Shown in pieces: positions 9,826-18,239 of a stretch of DNA of 64,000 nucleotides. How positions within the stretch are numbered: the first letter of the stretch is position 1; every line of letters begins with the position of its first letter. The translations under genes were made by a program, and so were the position numbers. Source of the DNA: Bacteroidales bacterium UBA5349 (GTDB lineage Bacteria > Bacteroidota > Bacteroidia > Bacteroidales > Tenuifilaceae); assembly GCA_002410065.1 (NCBI GenBank), contig DHQB01000020.1:62001-126000 (forward strand), written 5' to 3'. The notes under the pieces were generated by a model. It was not told where the DNA came from. It worked only from the letters and a program-made list of their open reading frames with translations, and searched no databases.

Positions 9826-9864
9826 TCCTCATTAAATTTTATTATTCTGTAATATACCCAACAA

Positions 9865-10254
9865 TTATACTCTCCTACGTTTTGGAGGGCGACAACCGTT
9901 ATGTGGTAAAGGGGTTACATCAACTATCTCGGTAACTTCAATTCCTGCAGAGTGAATAGTACGAATTGCTGATTCACGTCCTGATCCAGGGCCTTTAACA
10001 TAAACTTTTACCTTACGTAATCCTAAATCGAATGCTACTTTCGAGCAATCACCAGCTGCGGTTTGAGCTGCATAGGGGGTGTTCTTTTTAGAACCCCTAA
10101 AACCCATTTTACCAGCAGATGCCCATGAAATTACTTGCCCTGTATTATTGGTAAGGGTTACAATAATATTGTTGAACGAGGAGTGAATGTGAGCTTGTCC
10201 TACTGCTTCAACCTTTACAACTTTCTTTTTAGCTGTTCCTGTTTTCTTTGCCAT
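9865..10254 (-). CDS. rpsK: 30S ribosomal protein S11
   Basis: 129 residues, normal for S11. The core TLTNNTGQVISWASAG and the basic C-terminus NGCRPPKRRRV, which contacts 16S rRNA in the platform, are conserved. Ten bases after rpsM. Confidence 0.98.
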   Translation of the reverse strand: MAKKTGTAKKKVVKVEAVGQAHIHSSFNNIIVTLTNNTGQVISWASAGKMGFRGSKKNTPYAAQTAAGDCSKVAFDLGLRKVKVYVKGPGSGRESAIRTIHSAGIEVTEIVDVTPLPHNGCRPPKRRRV

Positions 10255-10264
10255 AACCTATATT

Positions 10265-10642
10265 CTATTTAGTAGCTTTCTTCTTGTTGGCAACTGTTTT
10301 CTTCCTTCCCTTACGGGTTCTTGCATTGTTCTTGGTGCTCTGTCCTCTAACAGGCAAACCAATACGATGACGAATGCCTCTGTAACAGCCAATATCCATT
10401 AAACGCTTTATGTTTAACTGAACAGACGAGCGTAATTCTCCCTCAACTTTAAATGATTCGTTAAGGACACTACGTATTTTATTGATATTGTCATCTGTCC
10501 AATCGCTTACTTTGGTATTTATGTCCACACCTGCGCCTTCAAGGATTTTGCGAGCACTGCTTCGCCCAATACCGTAAATATAGGTAAGAGCTACTTCGCC
10601 TCGTTTATTTCTGGGTAAATCAACACCTACTATACGTGCCAT
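10265..10642 (-). CDS. rpsM: 30S ribosomal protein S13
   Basis: 125 residues. Starts MARIVGVDLPRNKR and contains YIYGIGRSSA and YRGIRHRIGLPVRGQ, all S13 signatures. The lysine-rich tail reaches the decoding region and tRNA. It contacts L5 in the intersubunit bridge. Confidence 0.98.
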   Translation of the reverse strand: MARIVGVDLPRNKRGEVALTYIYGIGRSSARKILEGAGVDINTKVSDWTDDNINKIRSVLNESFKVEGELRSSVQLNIKRLMDIGCYRGIRHRIGLPVRGQSTKNNARTRKGRKKTVANKKKATK

Positions 10643-10668
10643 ATTATTTCCTTAAAAAAATTAGGGTA

Positions 10669-10676
10669 CAAAGTTA
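10669..10676 (-). promoter_or_regulatory. Possible internal -7 element before rpsM
   Basis: On the minus strand this reads TAACTTTG, an exact match to the Bacteroidota -7 consensus TAnnTTTG, 27 bp before the rpsM start and in the 39-bp gap after rpmJ. No good TTTG lies at the expected -33 distance, so it may be chance. Confidence 0.3.
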
Positions 10677-10681
10677 ATAAA

Positions 10682-10798
10682 TTATCCTTGGCGTTGTTTA
10701 AACTTTGGATTTTTTTTGTTAATCACGTACAAACGCCCTTTGCGCTTTACAATTATACAATCGTCACTGCGCTTTTTAACTGATGCTCTTACTTTCAT
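10682..10798 (-). CDS. rpmJ: 50S ribosomal protein L36 (C-minus, zinc-free form)
   Basis: 38 residues, read by hand from the gap between infA and rpsM. It starts MKVRASVKKRSDD and ends NPKFKQRQG, the L36 C-terminal signature. Zinc-binding L36 has three Cys and one His; here only one Cys (residue 15) remains, and the positions of the others hold Ser, Asn and Phe, so zinc cannot be bound in the usual way. Position between infA and rpsM is the standard spc/alpha junction. Confidence 0.95.
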   Translation of the reverse strand: MKVRASVKKRSDDCIIVKRKGRLYVINKKNPKFKQRQG

Positions 10799-10822
10799 CG
10801 TAACTTATTATTATCAATTAAA

Positions 10823-11041
10823 CTATTTATAACGAAATGTTATACGGCCCTTGGTCAAATCGTATGGAGACATCTCCACTTTAACCTTATCACCGGGCAG
10901 AATTTTGATATAATGCATACGCATTTTACCAGAGATATGAGCTGTAACAACATGCCCATTTTCCAATTCTACCCTAAACATTGCGTTTGATAGGGCATCA
11001 ATAATGGTTCCGTCTTTCTCTATGGCAGATTGTTTGGCCAT
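10823..11041 (-). CDS. infA: Translation initiation factor IF-1
   Basis: 72 residues, the standard length. An OB-fold protein (start MAKQSAIEKDG, core GHVVTAHISGKMRMHYIKILPGD) that binds the A site during initiation. It lies 15 bp after map, in the usual Bacteroidota order secY-map-infA-rpmJ. Confidence 0.98.
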   Translation of the reverse strand: MAKQSAIEKDGTIIDALSNAMFRVELENGHVVTAHISGKMRMHYIKILPGDKVKVEMSPYDLTKGRITFRYK

Positions 11042-11056
11042 ATAATAATTATAGTT

Positions 11057-11833
11057 TTATTTTAATTCGTAAAACTCTTCGATATACTTGAAGGTTGATA
11101 GCTCATTAGCCTTGTCCTTCTGTATAACAACTGTGAGCTCAAAATGAGCCGAGGGCTTTCCATCATATGTTCTAATGGTCCATCCATCGTCCTCTTGGTA
11201 GATATTCTTGGTCCCAAGGTTTATCATCGGTTCAATACAAATCACCATCCCCGATTGTAACTTTGGTCCCTTGCCCCTATTCCCATAGTTTGGCACTTCA
11301 GGTTTCTCGTGCATTTGCTTTCCCAGTCCATGACCAACAAGTTCACGAACAACTGAAAAACCATTAGCTTCGGCATGACTCTGAACGGCATGCGATATAT
11401 CGCCTACCCTATTCCCTTCGATGGCCATTTCTATTCCCTTGTATAGGCTCTCCTCGGTTACCCTTAAGAACTTTTTAATGGGATCTGATATTGAGCCAAC
11501 TGCAAAGGTATATGCTGAATCGCCGTAGAACCCTTTGTACTTTGTACCACAATCAACAGAAACAATATCACCTTCCTTAAGCTGATATTTAGACGGAATA
11601 CCATGTACTACTGCGCTATTCACAGAAATACAAAGCGTATTAGGATACCCATTGTAACCAAGAAACCCTGGAACTGCACCATTATCCCGAATGAACTGCT
11701 CTGCAATACTGTCGAGTTCAAGGGTTGAAATGCCAGGTTTAATTCTCTTGCCTACTTCTGCCAGAGTGCGCGAAACAATATCGGCATTCTGCCTAAGGAT
11801 CTCAATATCTTCTTCCGTCTTAATAATATTCAT
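11057..11833 (-). CDS. map: Type I methionine aminopeptidase
   Basis: 258 residues. It removes the initiator methionine from nascent proteins. The five metal ligands are recognisable: two Asp in VSVDCGTKYKGFYGDSA, His in HGLGKQMHEKP, Glu in CIEPMI and Glu in HFELTVV. There is no N-terminal SH3 extension, so it is the short type I form. It directly follows secY. The adk gene that often lies here in other phyla is missing. Confidence 0.98.
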   Translation of the reverse strand: MNIIKTEEDIEILRQNADIVSRTLAEVGKRIKPGISTLELDSIAEQFIRDNGAVPGFLGYNGYPNTLCISVNSAVVHGIPSKYQLKEGDIVSVDCGTKYKGFYGDSAYTFAVGSISDPIKKFLRVTEESLYKGIEMAIEGNRVGDISHAVQSHAEANGFSVVRELVGHGLGKQMHEKPEVPNYGNRGKGPKLQSGMVICIEPMINLGTKNIYQEDDGWTIRTYDGKPSAHFELTVVIQKDKANELSTFKYIEEFYELK

Positions 11834-11859
11834 TACAAAAAGAACGTTTCCCAGGGAAA

Positions 11860-13188
11860 TTACATCCCAGATTTTCCTTTAATTCTACCTGTTTTCATCA
11901 ATCCGTCGTAATGTCTCATCAGTAAGTGGCTTTCAATTTGCTGGAGGGTATCAAGCACAACACCAACTAAGATAAGCAGTGAAGTACCTCCAAAAAACTG
12001 AGCGAACTGATTGTTAACACCTAATATCCGGGCAAATGCTGGAAGAATAGCAATTAATGCAAGAAAGATGGAGCCTGGCAACGTAATTCTCGACATTATG
12101 GCATCGAGGAATTCAACTGTTTTCCGGCCTGGTTTTACCCCTGGGATAAAACCTCCATTCTTCTTCATATCCTCAGCCATTTGGTTAGGATTAATGGTAA
12201 CGGCGGTGTAAAAGTAAGTAAAAGCAATGATAAGCAAAGCAAACGTGAAGTTATACCAAAAACCCGTAAAGTCCGAAAAGGCAGCCGCAATTCCGGTAGT
12301 GGCTTCTGTGTTAAAGTTTGCTAGCATCATTGGGAGAAACATAAGTGCTTGCGCAAAAATGATTGGCATTACTCCGGCAGAGTTAACCTTTAAAGGTATA
12401 TACTGACGAACGCCGCCATACTGCTTGTTGCCAACAATTCTCTTAGCATACTGAACGGGGATCTTTCGAGTTCCCTGAACAAGCAGTATTGAGAACATAA
12501 AAACAACGAACAATATGACCATTTCTACAAGGAACATAACAAGTCCTCCGGCCATCTCCTCTGCTCTTTGAAAAAACTCAGCCGCTAAAGCAAAGGGTAG
12601 TCGTGCTATTATACCAACCATAATGATTAGTGAGATACCATTCCCAATGCCCTTATCGGTAATCTTTTCACCAAGCCACATGATGAACATTGTACCTGAA
12701 ATAATGATAATGGTTGAAGAAACAGTAAAGTACACTCCTTTAAGTGCAAACGCACTAGCTGGTAATTGTGCATGCAGGTTAGCAAGGTATGCGGGCGCCT
12801 GAATGATTAGGATAATAACCGTTAGATAACGGGTTATCTGGTTAATCTTTCTACGTCCACTCTCCCCTTCTTTCTGTAATCGCTGAAAGTAGGGAATTGC
12901 AATACCAAGTAGCTGCACAACAATTGAGGCCGAGATGTAGGGCATGATACCAAGAGCAAATATGGATGCATGGCTAAATGCACCACCCGAGAACATGTCC
13001 AATAGGCCCATTATACCATCCGCTGTCTGGTTTTTAAGGGCACCCAGCTCAGCAGGGTTAATACCTGGAAGTACAACAAAACTTCCTAAACGATAAATCA
13101 GTAGAATACCTAGAGTATAAAGGATTCGATTTCTCAAATCCTCTATCTTAAAGATATTCTTTAGGGTTTCAAAAAAAGATTTCATCAA
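11860..13188 (-). CDS. secY: Protein translocase subunit SecY
   Basis: 442 residues with about ten hydrophobic membrane helices, the plug region (GLLDMFSGGAFSHASIFALG) and a cytoplasmic loop rich in Lys/Arg before the C-terminus. SecY forms the channel for Sec-dependent export and membrane insertion. Start MMKSFF has two in-frame Met codons; either 13188 or 13185 may be used. One base separates it from rplO, suggesting translational coupling. Confidence 0.98.
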   Translation of the reverse strand: MMKSFFETLKNIFKIEDLRNRILYTLGILLIYRLGSFVVLPGINPAELGALKNQTADGIMGLLDMFSGGAFSHASIFALGIMPYISASIVVQLLGIAIPYFQRLQKEGESGRRKINQITRYLTVIILIIQAPAYLANLHAQLPASAFALKGVYFTVSSTIIIISGTMFIMWLGEKITDKGIGNGISLIIMVGIIARLPFALAAEFFQRAEEMAGGLVMFLVEMVILFVVFMFSILLVQGTRKIPVQYAKRIVGNKQYGGVRQYIPLKVNSAGVMPIIFAQALMFLPMMLANFNTEATTGIAAAFSDFTGFWYNFTFALLIIAFTYFYTAVTINPNQMAEDMKKNGGFIPGVKPGRKTVEFLDAIMSRITLPGSIFLALIAILPAFARILGVNNQFAQFFGGTSLLILVGVVLDTLQQIESHLLMRHYDGLMKTGRIKGKSGM

Positions 13189-13189
13189 A

Positions 13190-13636
13190 CTATAGTTTTA
13201 CGGCTGTTCCTTGCACTGCTTCAATTGCTTCTACTGCTTTCTTAGAGAAAGCATGCGCTTTAACCTCTACCTTGGCAGTTAATGTTCCATTGCCAAGAAT
13301 TTTTACTAGGTCATTCTTTGAAATAAACCCAGCATCGATTAAGGTTTGTACGTCAATTGAAGCAATTCCGTGCTTGTCGGCCAGTGTTTGTAAAACATCG
13401 ATATTGATTGGCTTATACTCTTTACGGAATCTATTTTTAAATCCGAACTTGGGCAAACGGCGCTGTAAAGGCATCTGTCCTCCTTCAAATCCAATTTTTT
13501 TGGAGTAACCAGAGCGCGATTGTGCTCCCTTATTACCCCTTGTTGCTGTTCCGCCATGTCCAGATCCTGTTCCACGACCAATCCTTTTGTTCTTGTGGAT
13601 TGATCCGCTGGCGGGTTTTAGGTTGTGAAGTTCCAT
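13190..13636 (-). CDS. rplO: 50S ribosomal protein L15
   Basis: 148 residues. The N-terminal Gly/Arg-rich region (RIGRGTGSGHGGTATRGNKG) is typical of L15, followed by GFEGGQMPLQRRLPKFGF. It precedes secY as in the spc operon. Confidence 0.98.
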   Translation of the reverse strand: MELHNLKPASGSIHKNKRIGRGTGSGHGGTATRGNKGAQSRSGYSKKIGFEGGQMPLQRRLPKFGFKNRFRKEYKPINIDVLQTLADKHGIASIDVQTLIDAGFISKNDLVKILGNGTLTAKVEVKAHAFSKKAVEAIEAVQGTAVKL

Positions 13637-13668
13637 ATATTAATCACCGTTATGAAGGTTTCTAATCA

Positions 13669-13845
13669 CTATTGTTCGATGCGAACAAGGTGTTTTACTT
13701 TTTCTACCATACCTAGAACTACAGGAGTTCCCTCAAGTTCAACGGTATGGTTAATTCTTCGAAGGCCAAGGGTGTCAAGTGTTGCCCTTTGGCGCTTGTT
13801 TGAGCCTATTCTGCTCTTAACTTGTGTAATTTTTATCATTGCCAT
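13669..13845 (-). CDS. rpmD: 50S ribosomal protein L30
   Basis: 58 residues, read by hand from the gap between rpsE and rplO. It begins MAMIKITQVKSRIGSNKRQR and ends EKVKHLVRIEQ. The L30 pattern I-x-Q-x-K-S-x-I-G and the TLDTLGLRRINHTVE stretch are clear. A second Met two codons later (13839) could be the real start. The order rpsE-rpmD-rplO is the standard one. Confidence 0.95.
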   Translation of the reverse strand: MAMIKITQVKSRIGSNKRQRATLDTLGLRRINHTVELEGTPVVLGMVEKVKHLVRIEQ

Positions 13846-13856
13846 ATCTCCGAGTA

Positions 13857-14378
13857 CTATCCGTTAAACACTTTGTTAAGATCAACTCCTCTTACAGCTG
13901 CAACAGCATACGCATCGCGTAGCTCAAGCAAAGCTGCAACAGTTGCTTTCACAAGGTTGTGCGGGTTTGATGATCCCTTTGACTTTGCTAGAACGTCGGT
14001 TATACCAACGCTCTCAAGTACCGCCCTCATAGCTCCACCGGCTTTAACGCCTGTACCGTGAGTTGCTGGTTTAAGGAATACACTTGCACCACCATATCTC
14101 GCTAATTGCTCATGAGGGACAGTTCCCTTGTAGATAGGTATCTTCACAAGGTTCTTCTTAGCATCCTCAATTCCTTTTGAAATAGCGGAGGTTACTTCGC
14201 CCGCTTTTCCCAAACCGAAACCAACAATGCCATTCTCGTTCCCAACGACAACGATAGCTGAGAAGCTAAATGTTCTACCTCCCTTGGTAACTTTAGTTAC
14301 TCGTTGTATTGAAACTAGCCTATCTTTAAGTTCAAGATCGGCAGTTTTTACTTTTCGCATACTTGTATTTGTTGACAT
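13857..14378 (-). CDS. rpsE: 30S ribosomal protein S5
   Basis: 173 residues. The double-stranded RNA-binding-like N-terminal domain (AIVVVGNENGIVGFGLGKAGEV) and the conserved VFLKPATHGTGVKAGGAMRAVLE segment are present. S5 acts in translational fidelity and the mRNA-entry helicase activity of the ribosome. Confidence 0.98.
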   Translation of the reverse strand: MSTNTSMRKVKTADLELKDRLVSIQRVTKVTKGGRTFSFSAIVVVGNENGIVGFGLGKAGEVTSAISKGIEDAKKNLVKIPIYKGTVPHEQLARYGGASVFLKPATHGTGVKAGGAMRAVLESVGITDVLAKSKGSSNPHNLVKATVAALLELRDAYAVAAVRGVDLNKVFNG

Positions 14379-14384
14379 CGCTTA

Positions 14385-14744
14385 CTAGAATTTAAGGCCT
14401 CCTTCTCTTGCAGCCTCAGCCAACGCTTGAACGCGTCCGTGGTAAAGGTATCCGTTACGATCGAAAACAACTTTCGTAACTCCTTTATCCATAGCGTTTT
14501 TAGCGGCTAATTTGCCTACAAGACGGGCTTGTTCGGTTTTAGTAATTTTTGCTTGTTCAGCAATTTCTTTAACTTTTGAGGAAGCAGATGCTAGGGTAAC
14601 GCCGTTTACGTCGTCGATAACCTGCACGCTAATCTGCTTATTGCTCCTGAATACGGATAATCTTGGTCTCTCTGCAGTACCAAAGATTCTCTTCCGTAAT
14701 CTCATTTTAATCTTGAGCCTTCTCTGTTGTTTCTTTAGAGCCAT
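14385..14744 (-). CDS. rplR: 50S ribosomal protein L18
   Basis: 119 residues with RPRLSVFRSNKQISVQVIDD and the C-terminal FDRNGYLYHGRVQALAEAAREGG, both L18 signatures. It binds 5S rRNA in the central protuberance together with L5. Confidence 0.98.
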   Translation of the reverse strand: MALKKQQRRLKIKMRLRKRIFGTAERPRLSVFRSNKQISVQVIDDVNGVTLASASSKVKEIAEQAKITKTEQARLVGKLAAKNAMDKGVTKVVFDRNGYLYHGRVQALAEAAREGGLKF

Positions 14745-14765
14745 TTTACATTAACGTTTAACAGA

Positions 14766-15320
14766 TTAAACACTAGCTGACTTACCAGACTTTTTGCGGA
14801 CAACTTCTCCAACAAACCGGATTCCTTTACCCTTATATGGTTCTGGCTTACGTAACGAGCGAATTTTAGCAGCAACCACTCCTAAAAGTTGCCTATCAGC
14901 ACTTTTAAGGGTAATTATAGGATTGCTCCTACGCTCTGTTTTAGTTTCAACTGATACCTCTTTGGGTAACAGGAAATGAATATCGTGAGAAAAGCCAAGG
15001 CTCATTTCAAGCACTTGTCCTTTTGCCTCAGCTTTAAAACCAACTCCAACAAGCTCCTGCTGTAGGCTCCATCCTGTAGACACACCAATAACCATGTTAT
15101 TGATTAAAGAGCGATACAAACCGTGCATTGAGCGATGCCGTTTCTGATCGGTTGGCCTGGTGAGAACAATCTCCTCTCCCTCAATTTTAACGGTTATATC
15201 AGGATCAACTGCCTGAAACAACTCGCCTAGAGGGCCTTTCACGCTTACCATATTATCGGAAGCAACGGTAACCGTTACTCCTTTTGGCAAGTTTACAGGT
15301 TTTTTTCCAATTCTAGACAT
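14766..15320 (-). CDS. rplF: 50S ribosomal protein L6
   Basis: 184 residues, two tandem L6 domains. Start MSRIGKKPVNLPKGV and the C-terminal GKGIRFVGEVVRKKSGK are characteristic. It lies near the GTPase-associated centre of the large subunit. Confidence 0.98.
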   Translation of the reverse strand: MSRIGKKPVNLPKGVTVTVASDNMVSVKGPLGELFQAVDPDITVKIEGEEIVLTRPTDQKRHRSMHGLYRSLINNMVIGVSTGWSLQQELVGVGFKAEAKGQVLEMSLGFSHDIHFLLPKEVSVETKTERRSNPIITLKSADRQLLGVVAAKIRSLRKPEPYKGKGIRFVGEVVRKKSGKSASV

Positions 15321-15340
15321 TTCAATTTGTCATTAATAGA

Positions 15341-15739
15341 TTAGTACACATAGCAAAGCACTTCTCCGCCAATTTTTTGGCTGCGTGCTTCTTTATCGCT
15401 TAGTACACCCCTTGAGGTTGAAAGAATGGCAATGCCAAGTCCGTTCAGTACGCGAGGTAGTTCTTCAACTCCAACATACTTTCTTAGCCCAGGACGGCTA
15501 ACACGCTCGATATGCTTTATTGCATTCTTTTTGCTCTCTGGATGATACTTAAGCGCAATTTTAATAATACCTTGTTTATCGTCATCTTCAAATTTGTAAT
15601 TTAGGATATACCCTTTATCAAATAAAATTTTGGTAATTTCCTTTTTTACATTTGAAGCAGGTATTTCAACGATCCGATGGTTCGCCATGATGGCGTTTCT
15701 TACTCGGGTTAAAAAATCTGCAATTGGGTCAGTAACCAT
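15341..15739 (-). CDS. rpsH: 30S ribosomal protein S8
   Basis: 132 residues. Begins with DPIADFLTRVRNA and ends with GVLSDKEARSQKIGGEVLCYVY, typical of S8, which binds the central domain of 16S rRNA and in Escherichia coli also represses the spc operon. No matching leader structure was identified here. Confidence 0.98.
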   Translation of the reverse strand: MVTDPIADFLTRVRNAIMANHRIVEIPASNVKKEITKILFDKGYILNYKFEDDDKQGIIKIALKYHPESKKNAIKHIERVSRPGLRKYVGVEELPRVLNGLGIAILSTSRGVLSDKEARSQKIGGEVLCYVY

Positions 15740-15760
15740 TTGTTTGATGTATTAATGTGT

Positions 15761-16030
15761 TTACCAACTAGCTTTCCTAATACCGGGGATTAGCCCTTTT
15801 GAAGCTAATTCTCTGAAGGTGATACGGCTGAGGCCGAATTGACGCATATAGCCACGAGGTCTTCCCGTTACTGAGCAGCGATTGCGCTGACGTATTGGAT
15901 TAGAGTTGCGTGGGAGTTTTTGTAATGCTACCCAGTCGCCCTCTTCTTTAAGCTTAGCGCGCTTATCTGCGTATTTTGCAGCAAGTCTCACTCTCTTAAC
16001 CTCTCTGGCTTTCATTGATTCTTTTGCCAT
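15761..16030 (-). CDS. rpsN: 30S ribosomal protein S14 (zinc-free long form)
   Basis: 89 residues, the long form. The C-terminal NRCSVTGRPRGYMRQFGLSR has one Cys where zinc-binding S14 (about 61 residues) has two CxxC pairs. This is therefore the zinc-independent variant, located in the usual place between rplE and rpsH. Confidence 0.98.
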   Translation of the reverse strand: MAKESMKAREVKRVRLAAKYADKRAKLKEEGDWVALQKLPRNSNPIRQRNRCSVTGRPRGYMRQFGLSRITFRELASKGLIPGIRKASW

Positions 16031-16033
16031 ACC

Positions 16034-16591
16034 CTAGTTTTTATTAGCATTTTTAAAAGGAATACCAAATTCTTTAAGCAAAGCATATGCCTCCTCATCG
16101 GTATTCGAAGACGTTACAAAGGTAATCTCAACACCTAAAATCTTATTGATTTTGTCAATGTCGATTTCAGGAAAGATGATGTGTTCCTGAATACCAAGGC
16201 TGTAGTTACCTTTTCCGTCAAACTTATTGTTTACACCTTTAAAATCGCGAATACGAGGCAACGAAACGCTGATTAGCCTTTCTAGGAACTCATACATGCG
16301 GTCACGGCGAAGGGTAACCTTTGTGCCAACAGGCATTCCCTTACGAAGTTTAAAGTTTGAGATATCCTTGCGTGATATGGTTTGCATAACCTTTTGCCCT
16401 GAAATTAGGGTAAGCTCCTCTTGTGCTGTCTCAATCAGTTTTTTGTCGGCAACCGCCAGACCAACGCCTTGATTAAGAACAATTTTTTGCAGTTTAGGAA
16501 CCTGCATCACGCTTTTGTAACCAAAATCTTTGGTTAGCTTTGGGATGATCTCCTGATCGTATTTTTTCTTGAGGTTTGGTATGTATTTCAT
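16034..16591 (-). CDS. rplE: 50S ribosomal protein L5
   Basis: 185 residues. L5 binds 5S rRNA and the P-site tRNA. Conserved parts include QVPKLQKIVLNQGVG, FKLRKGMPVGTKVTLRRDRMYEFL and IFPEIDIDK. Its ATG shares a base with the rplX stop (TAATG arrangement), pointing to translational coupling. Confidence 0.98.
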   Translation of the reverse strand: MKYIPNLKKKYDQEIIPKLTKDFGYKSVMQVPKLQKIVLNQGVGLAVADKKLIETAQEELTLISGQKVMQTISRKDISNFKLRKGMPVGTKVTLRRDRMYEFLERLISVSLPRIRDFKGVNNKFDGKGNYSLGIQEHIIFPEIDIDKINKILGVEITFVTSSNTDEEAYALLKEFGIPFKNANKN

Positions 16592-16914
16592 TACTTAATC
16601 TCCTCCCCTGATTTTTTAGAGTAACGCACTAACTTGTCTTTGTCATTCAATCTTCGACCTATGCGTGTTGGTTTCCCGCTTGAGGGATCAACCAGCATAA
16701 GATTTGAGATATGTATGGGAGCCTCTCTTTTAATGATACCCCCTTGAGGACTCTTGGCATTTGGCTTAGTATGTTTCGACATGATGTTCACGCCTTCAAC
16801 AATAGCTCGCTCTTTGCTAACCAGCACTTCTAGCACTTTGCCTTGTTTGCCTTTGTACTCGCCTGAGTTAACGAATACCGTGTCCCCTTTCTTTATATGA
16901 AGTTTCTTATTCAT
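16591..16914 (-). CDS. rplX: 50S ribosomal protein L24
   Basis: 107 residues. The N-terminal KOW motif (IKKGDTVFVNSGEYKGKQGKV) and the KSPQGGIIKREAPIHISN segment identify L24, an early assembly initiator of the large subunit near the exit tunnel. Confidence 0.98.
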   Translation of the reverse strand: MNKKLHIKKGDTVFVNSGEYKGKQGKVLEVLVSKERAIVEGVNIMSKHTKPNAKSPQGGIIKREAPIHISNLMLVDPSSGKPTRIGRRLNDKDKLVRYSKKSGEEIK

Positions 16915-16935
16915 CGTGATTACGATTTTAGCTAA

Positions 16936-17301
16936 TTACAAAACCTCGGGGGCTAAAGAAACTATCTTCATAAACTTATCACGAAGTTCTCTAGCTACGG
17001 GGCCAAATATACGGGTTCCACGAATTTCACCCTGATTGTTTAATAGTACACATGCATTATCATCGAAACGGATGTAACTACCATCAGCTCTTCTGAGTTC
17101 CTTTTTGGTTCTCACAATAACAGCCTTGGTAACTGTTCCTTTCTTGATTTCGCCGCTAGGTATAGCGCTCTTAACGGTAACAACTATCTTGTCACCTATG
17201 CGTGCGTAACGCTTACCTGTGCCGCCGAGTACACGGATGCAAAGCACTTCCTTTGCACCGCTATTATCGGCTACTAAAAGTCTACTTTCTTGCTGTATCA
17301 T
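16936..17301 (-). CDS. rplN: 50S ribosomal protein L14
   Basis: 121 residues, standard length. Starts MIQQESRLLVADNSGAKE and contains RGTRIFGPVARELR. L14 forms an intersubunit bridge with 16S rRNA and is the docking site of the silencing factor RsfS, whose gene is also in this window. Confidence 0.98.
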   Translation of the reverse strand: MIQQESRLLVADNSGAKEVLCIRVLGGTGKRYARIGDKIVVTVKSAIPSGEIKKGTVTKAVIVRTKKELRRADGSYIRFDDNACVLLNNQGEIRGTRIFGPVARELRDKFMKIVSLAPEVL

Positions 17302-17303
17302 GG

Positions 17304-17564
17304 CTATTTAGCTCTTTCAATGATTTCTACTAACCTCCAGCACTTGGTTTTACTCAAGGGCCTGGTCTCCATTATCCGAACGTTATCGCCAACGTTGCAA
17401 GTGTTTTCCTCATCGTGGGCATAGAACTTAGTAGTTCTATTGATAAACTTGCCGTAGATTGGGTGCTTTACCTTACGTCTAACGGCTACAACAATAGATT
17501 TTTCCATCTTGTTGCTTACCACTAGCCCAATCCTTTCTTTTCTTAAATTACGATTATTTTCCAT
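17304..17564 (-). CDS. rpsQ: 30S ribosomal protein S17
   Basis: 86 residues. The signature GLVVSNKMEKSIVVAVRRKVKHPIYGK is followed by DVVRIMETRPLSKTK-like sequence (here DNVRIMETRPLSKTK). OB-fold primary rRNA-binding protein. Two bases from rplN. Confidence 0.98.
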   Translation of the reverse strand: MENNRNLRKERIGLVVSNKMEKSIVVAVRRKVKHPIYGKFINRTTKFYAHDEENTCNVGDNVRIMETRPLSKTKCWRLVEIIERAK

Positions 17565-17578
17565 TTTGAAAGATGGGT

Positions 17579-17776
17579 TTACTGTTTCTGACTAGTACGC
17601 TCGGTGAGAATTGTTTTCATCCTTGCAATTGTTCTGCGCATCTCCTTAATTTTCAAGGGATTATCGAGCGGCGAAATGGCATGATTCATTCTCAGTTTAA
17701 GTAGTTGAGCATGATATGTATCTATGCGCTCCTCTATTTCCTTATCGGTAAGTTCTCTTATCTCTGTCGCTTTCAT
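17579..17776 (-). CDS. rpmC: 50S ribosomal protein L29
   Basis: 65 residues, all-helical. MKATEIRELTDKEIEERI at the start and IARMKTILTER near the end fit L29, which lies at the polypeptide exit and helps dock trigger factor and SRP. Confidence 0.97.
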   Translation of the reverse strand: MKATEIRELTDKEIEERIDTYHAQLLKLRMNHAISPLDNPLKIKEMRRTIARMKTILTERTSQKQ

Positions 17777-17783
17777 TTCTCAA

Positions 17784-18212
17784 CTAGTTTTCTGTTTCAC
17801 TATAATCACGGCGTACAATAAACTTGGTGGTAACAGGGAGTTTCTGAGCAGCTAAGCGCAATGCTTCCTTAGCTATCTCATAGGGTACACCCTCGGCCTC
17901 AATTATAATACGACCTGGGGTAACAGGGGCAACAAATCCCTCGGGAGCACCTTTACCTTTACCCATCCTTACTTCGGCTGGTTTTTTGGTAATGGGCTTA
18001 TCGGGGAATATGCGGATCCAAATCTGACCTTCTCGTTTCATATAACGGGTCACGGCCTGACGAGCAGCTTCAATCTGGCGTCCAGTGATCCATTTGGTCT
18101 CTAATGATTTGATACCAAAGGATCCGAAAGCTAACTGGTTCCCTCGCTGGGCAATGCCCTTCATTCGACCTTTTTGTTGCCTCCTAAACTTAGTTTTCTT
18201 TGGCTGTAACAT
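17784..18212 (-). CDS. rplP: 50S ribosomal protein L16
   Basis: 142 residues. MLQPKKTKFRRQQKGR, RIFPDKPITKKPAEVRMGKGKG and PGRIIIEAEGVP are L16 hallmarks. The segment near the basic RMGKGKG loop carries the Arg that is hydroxylated in some bacteria. Confidence 0.98.
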   Translation of the reverse strand: MLQPKKTKFRRQQKGRMKGIAQRGNQLAFGSFGIKSLETKWITGRQIEAARQAVTRYMKREGQIWIRIFPDKPITKKPAEVRMGKGKGAPEGFVAPVTPGRIIIEAEGVPYEIAKEALRLAAQKLPVTTKFIVRRDYSETEN

Positions 18213-18239
18213 TTTCTAATTATCGTTTAATGCGATTAA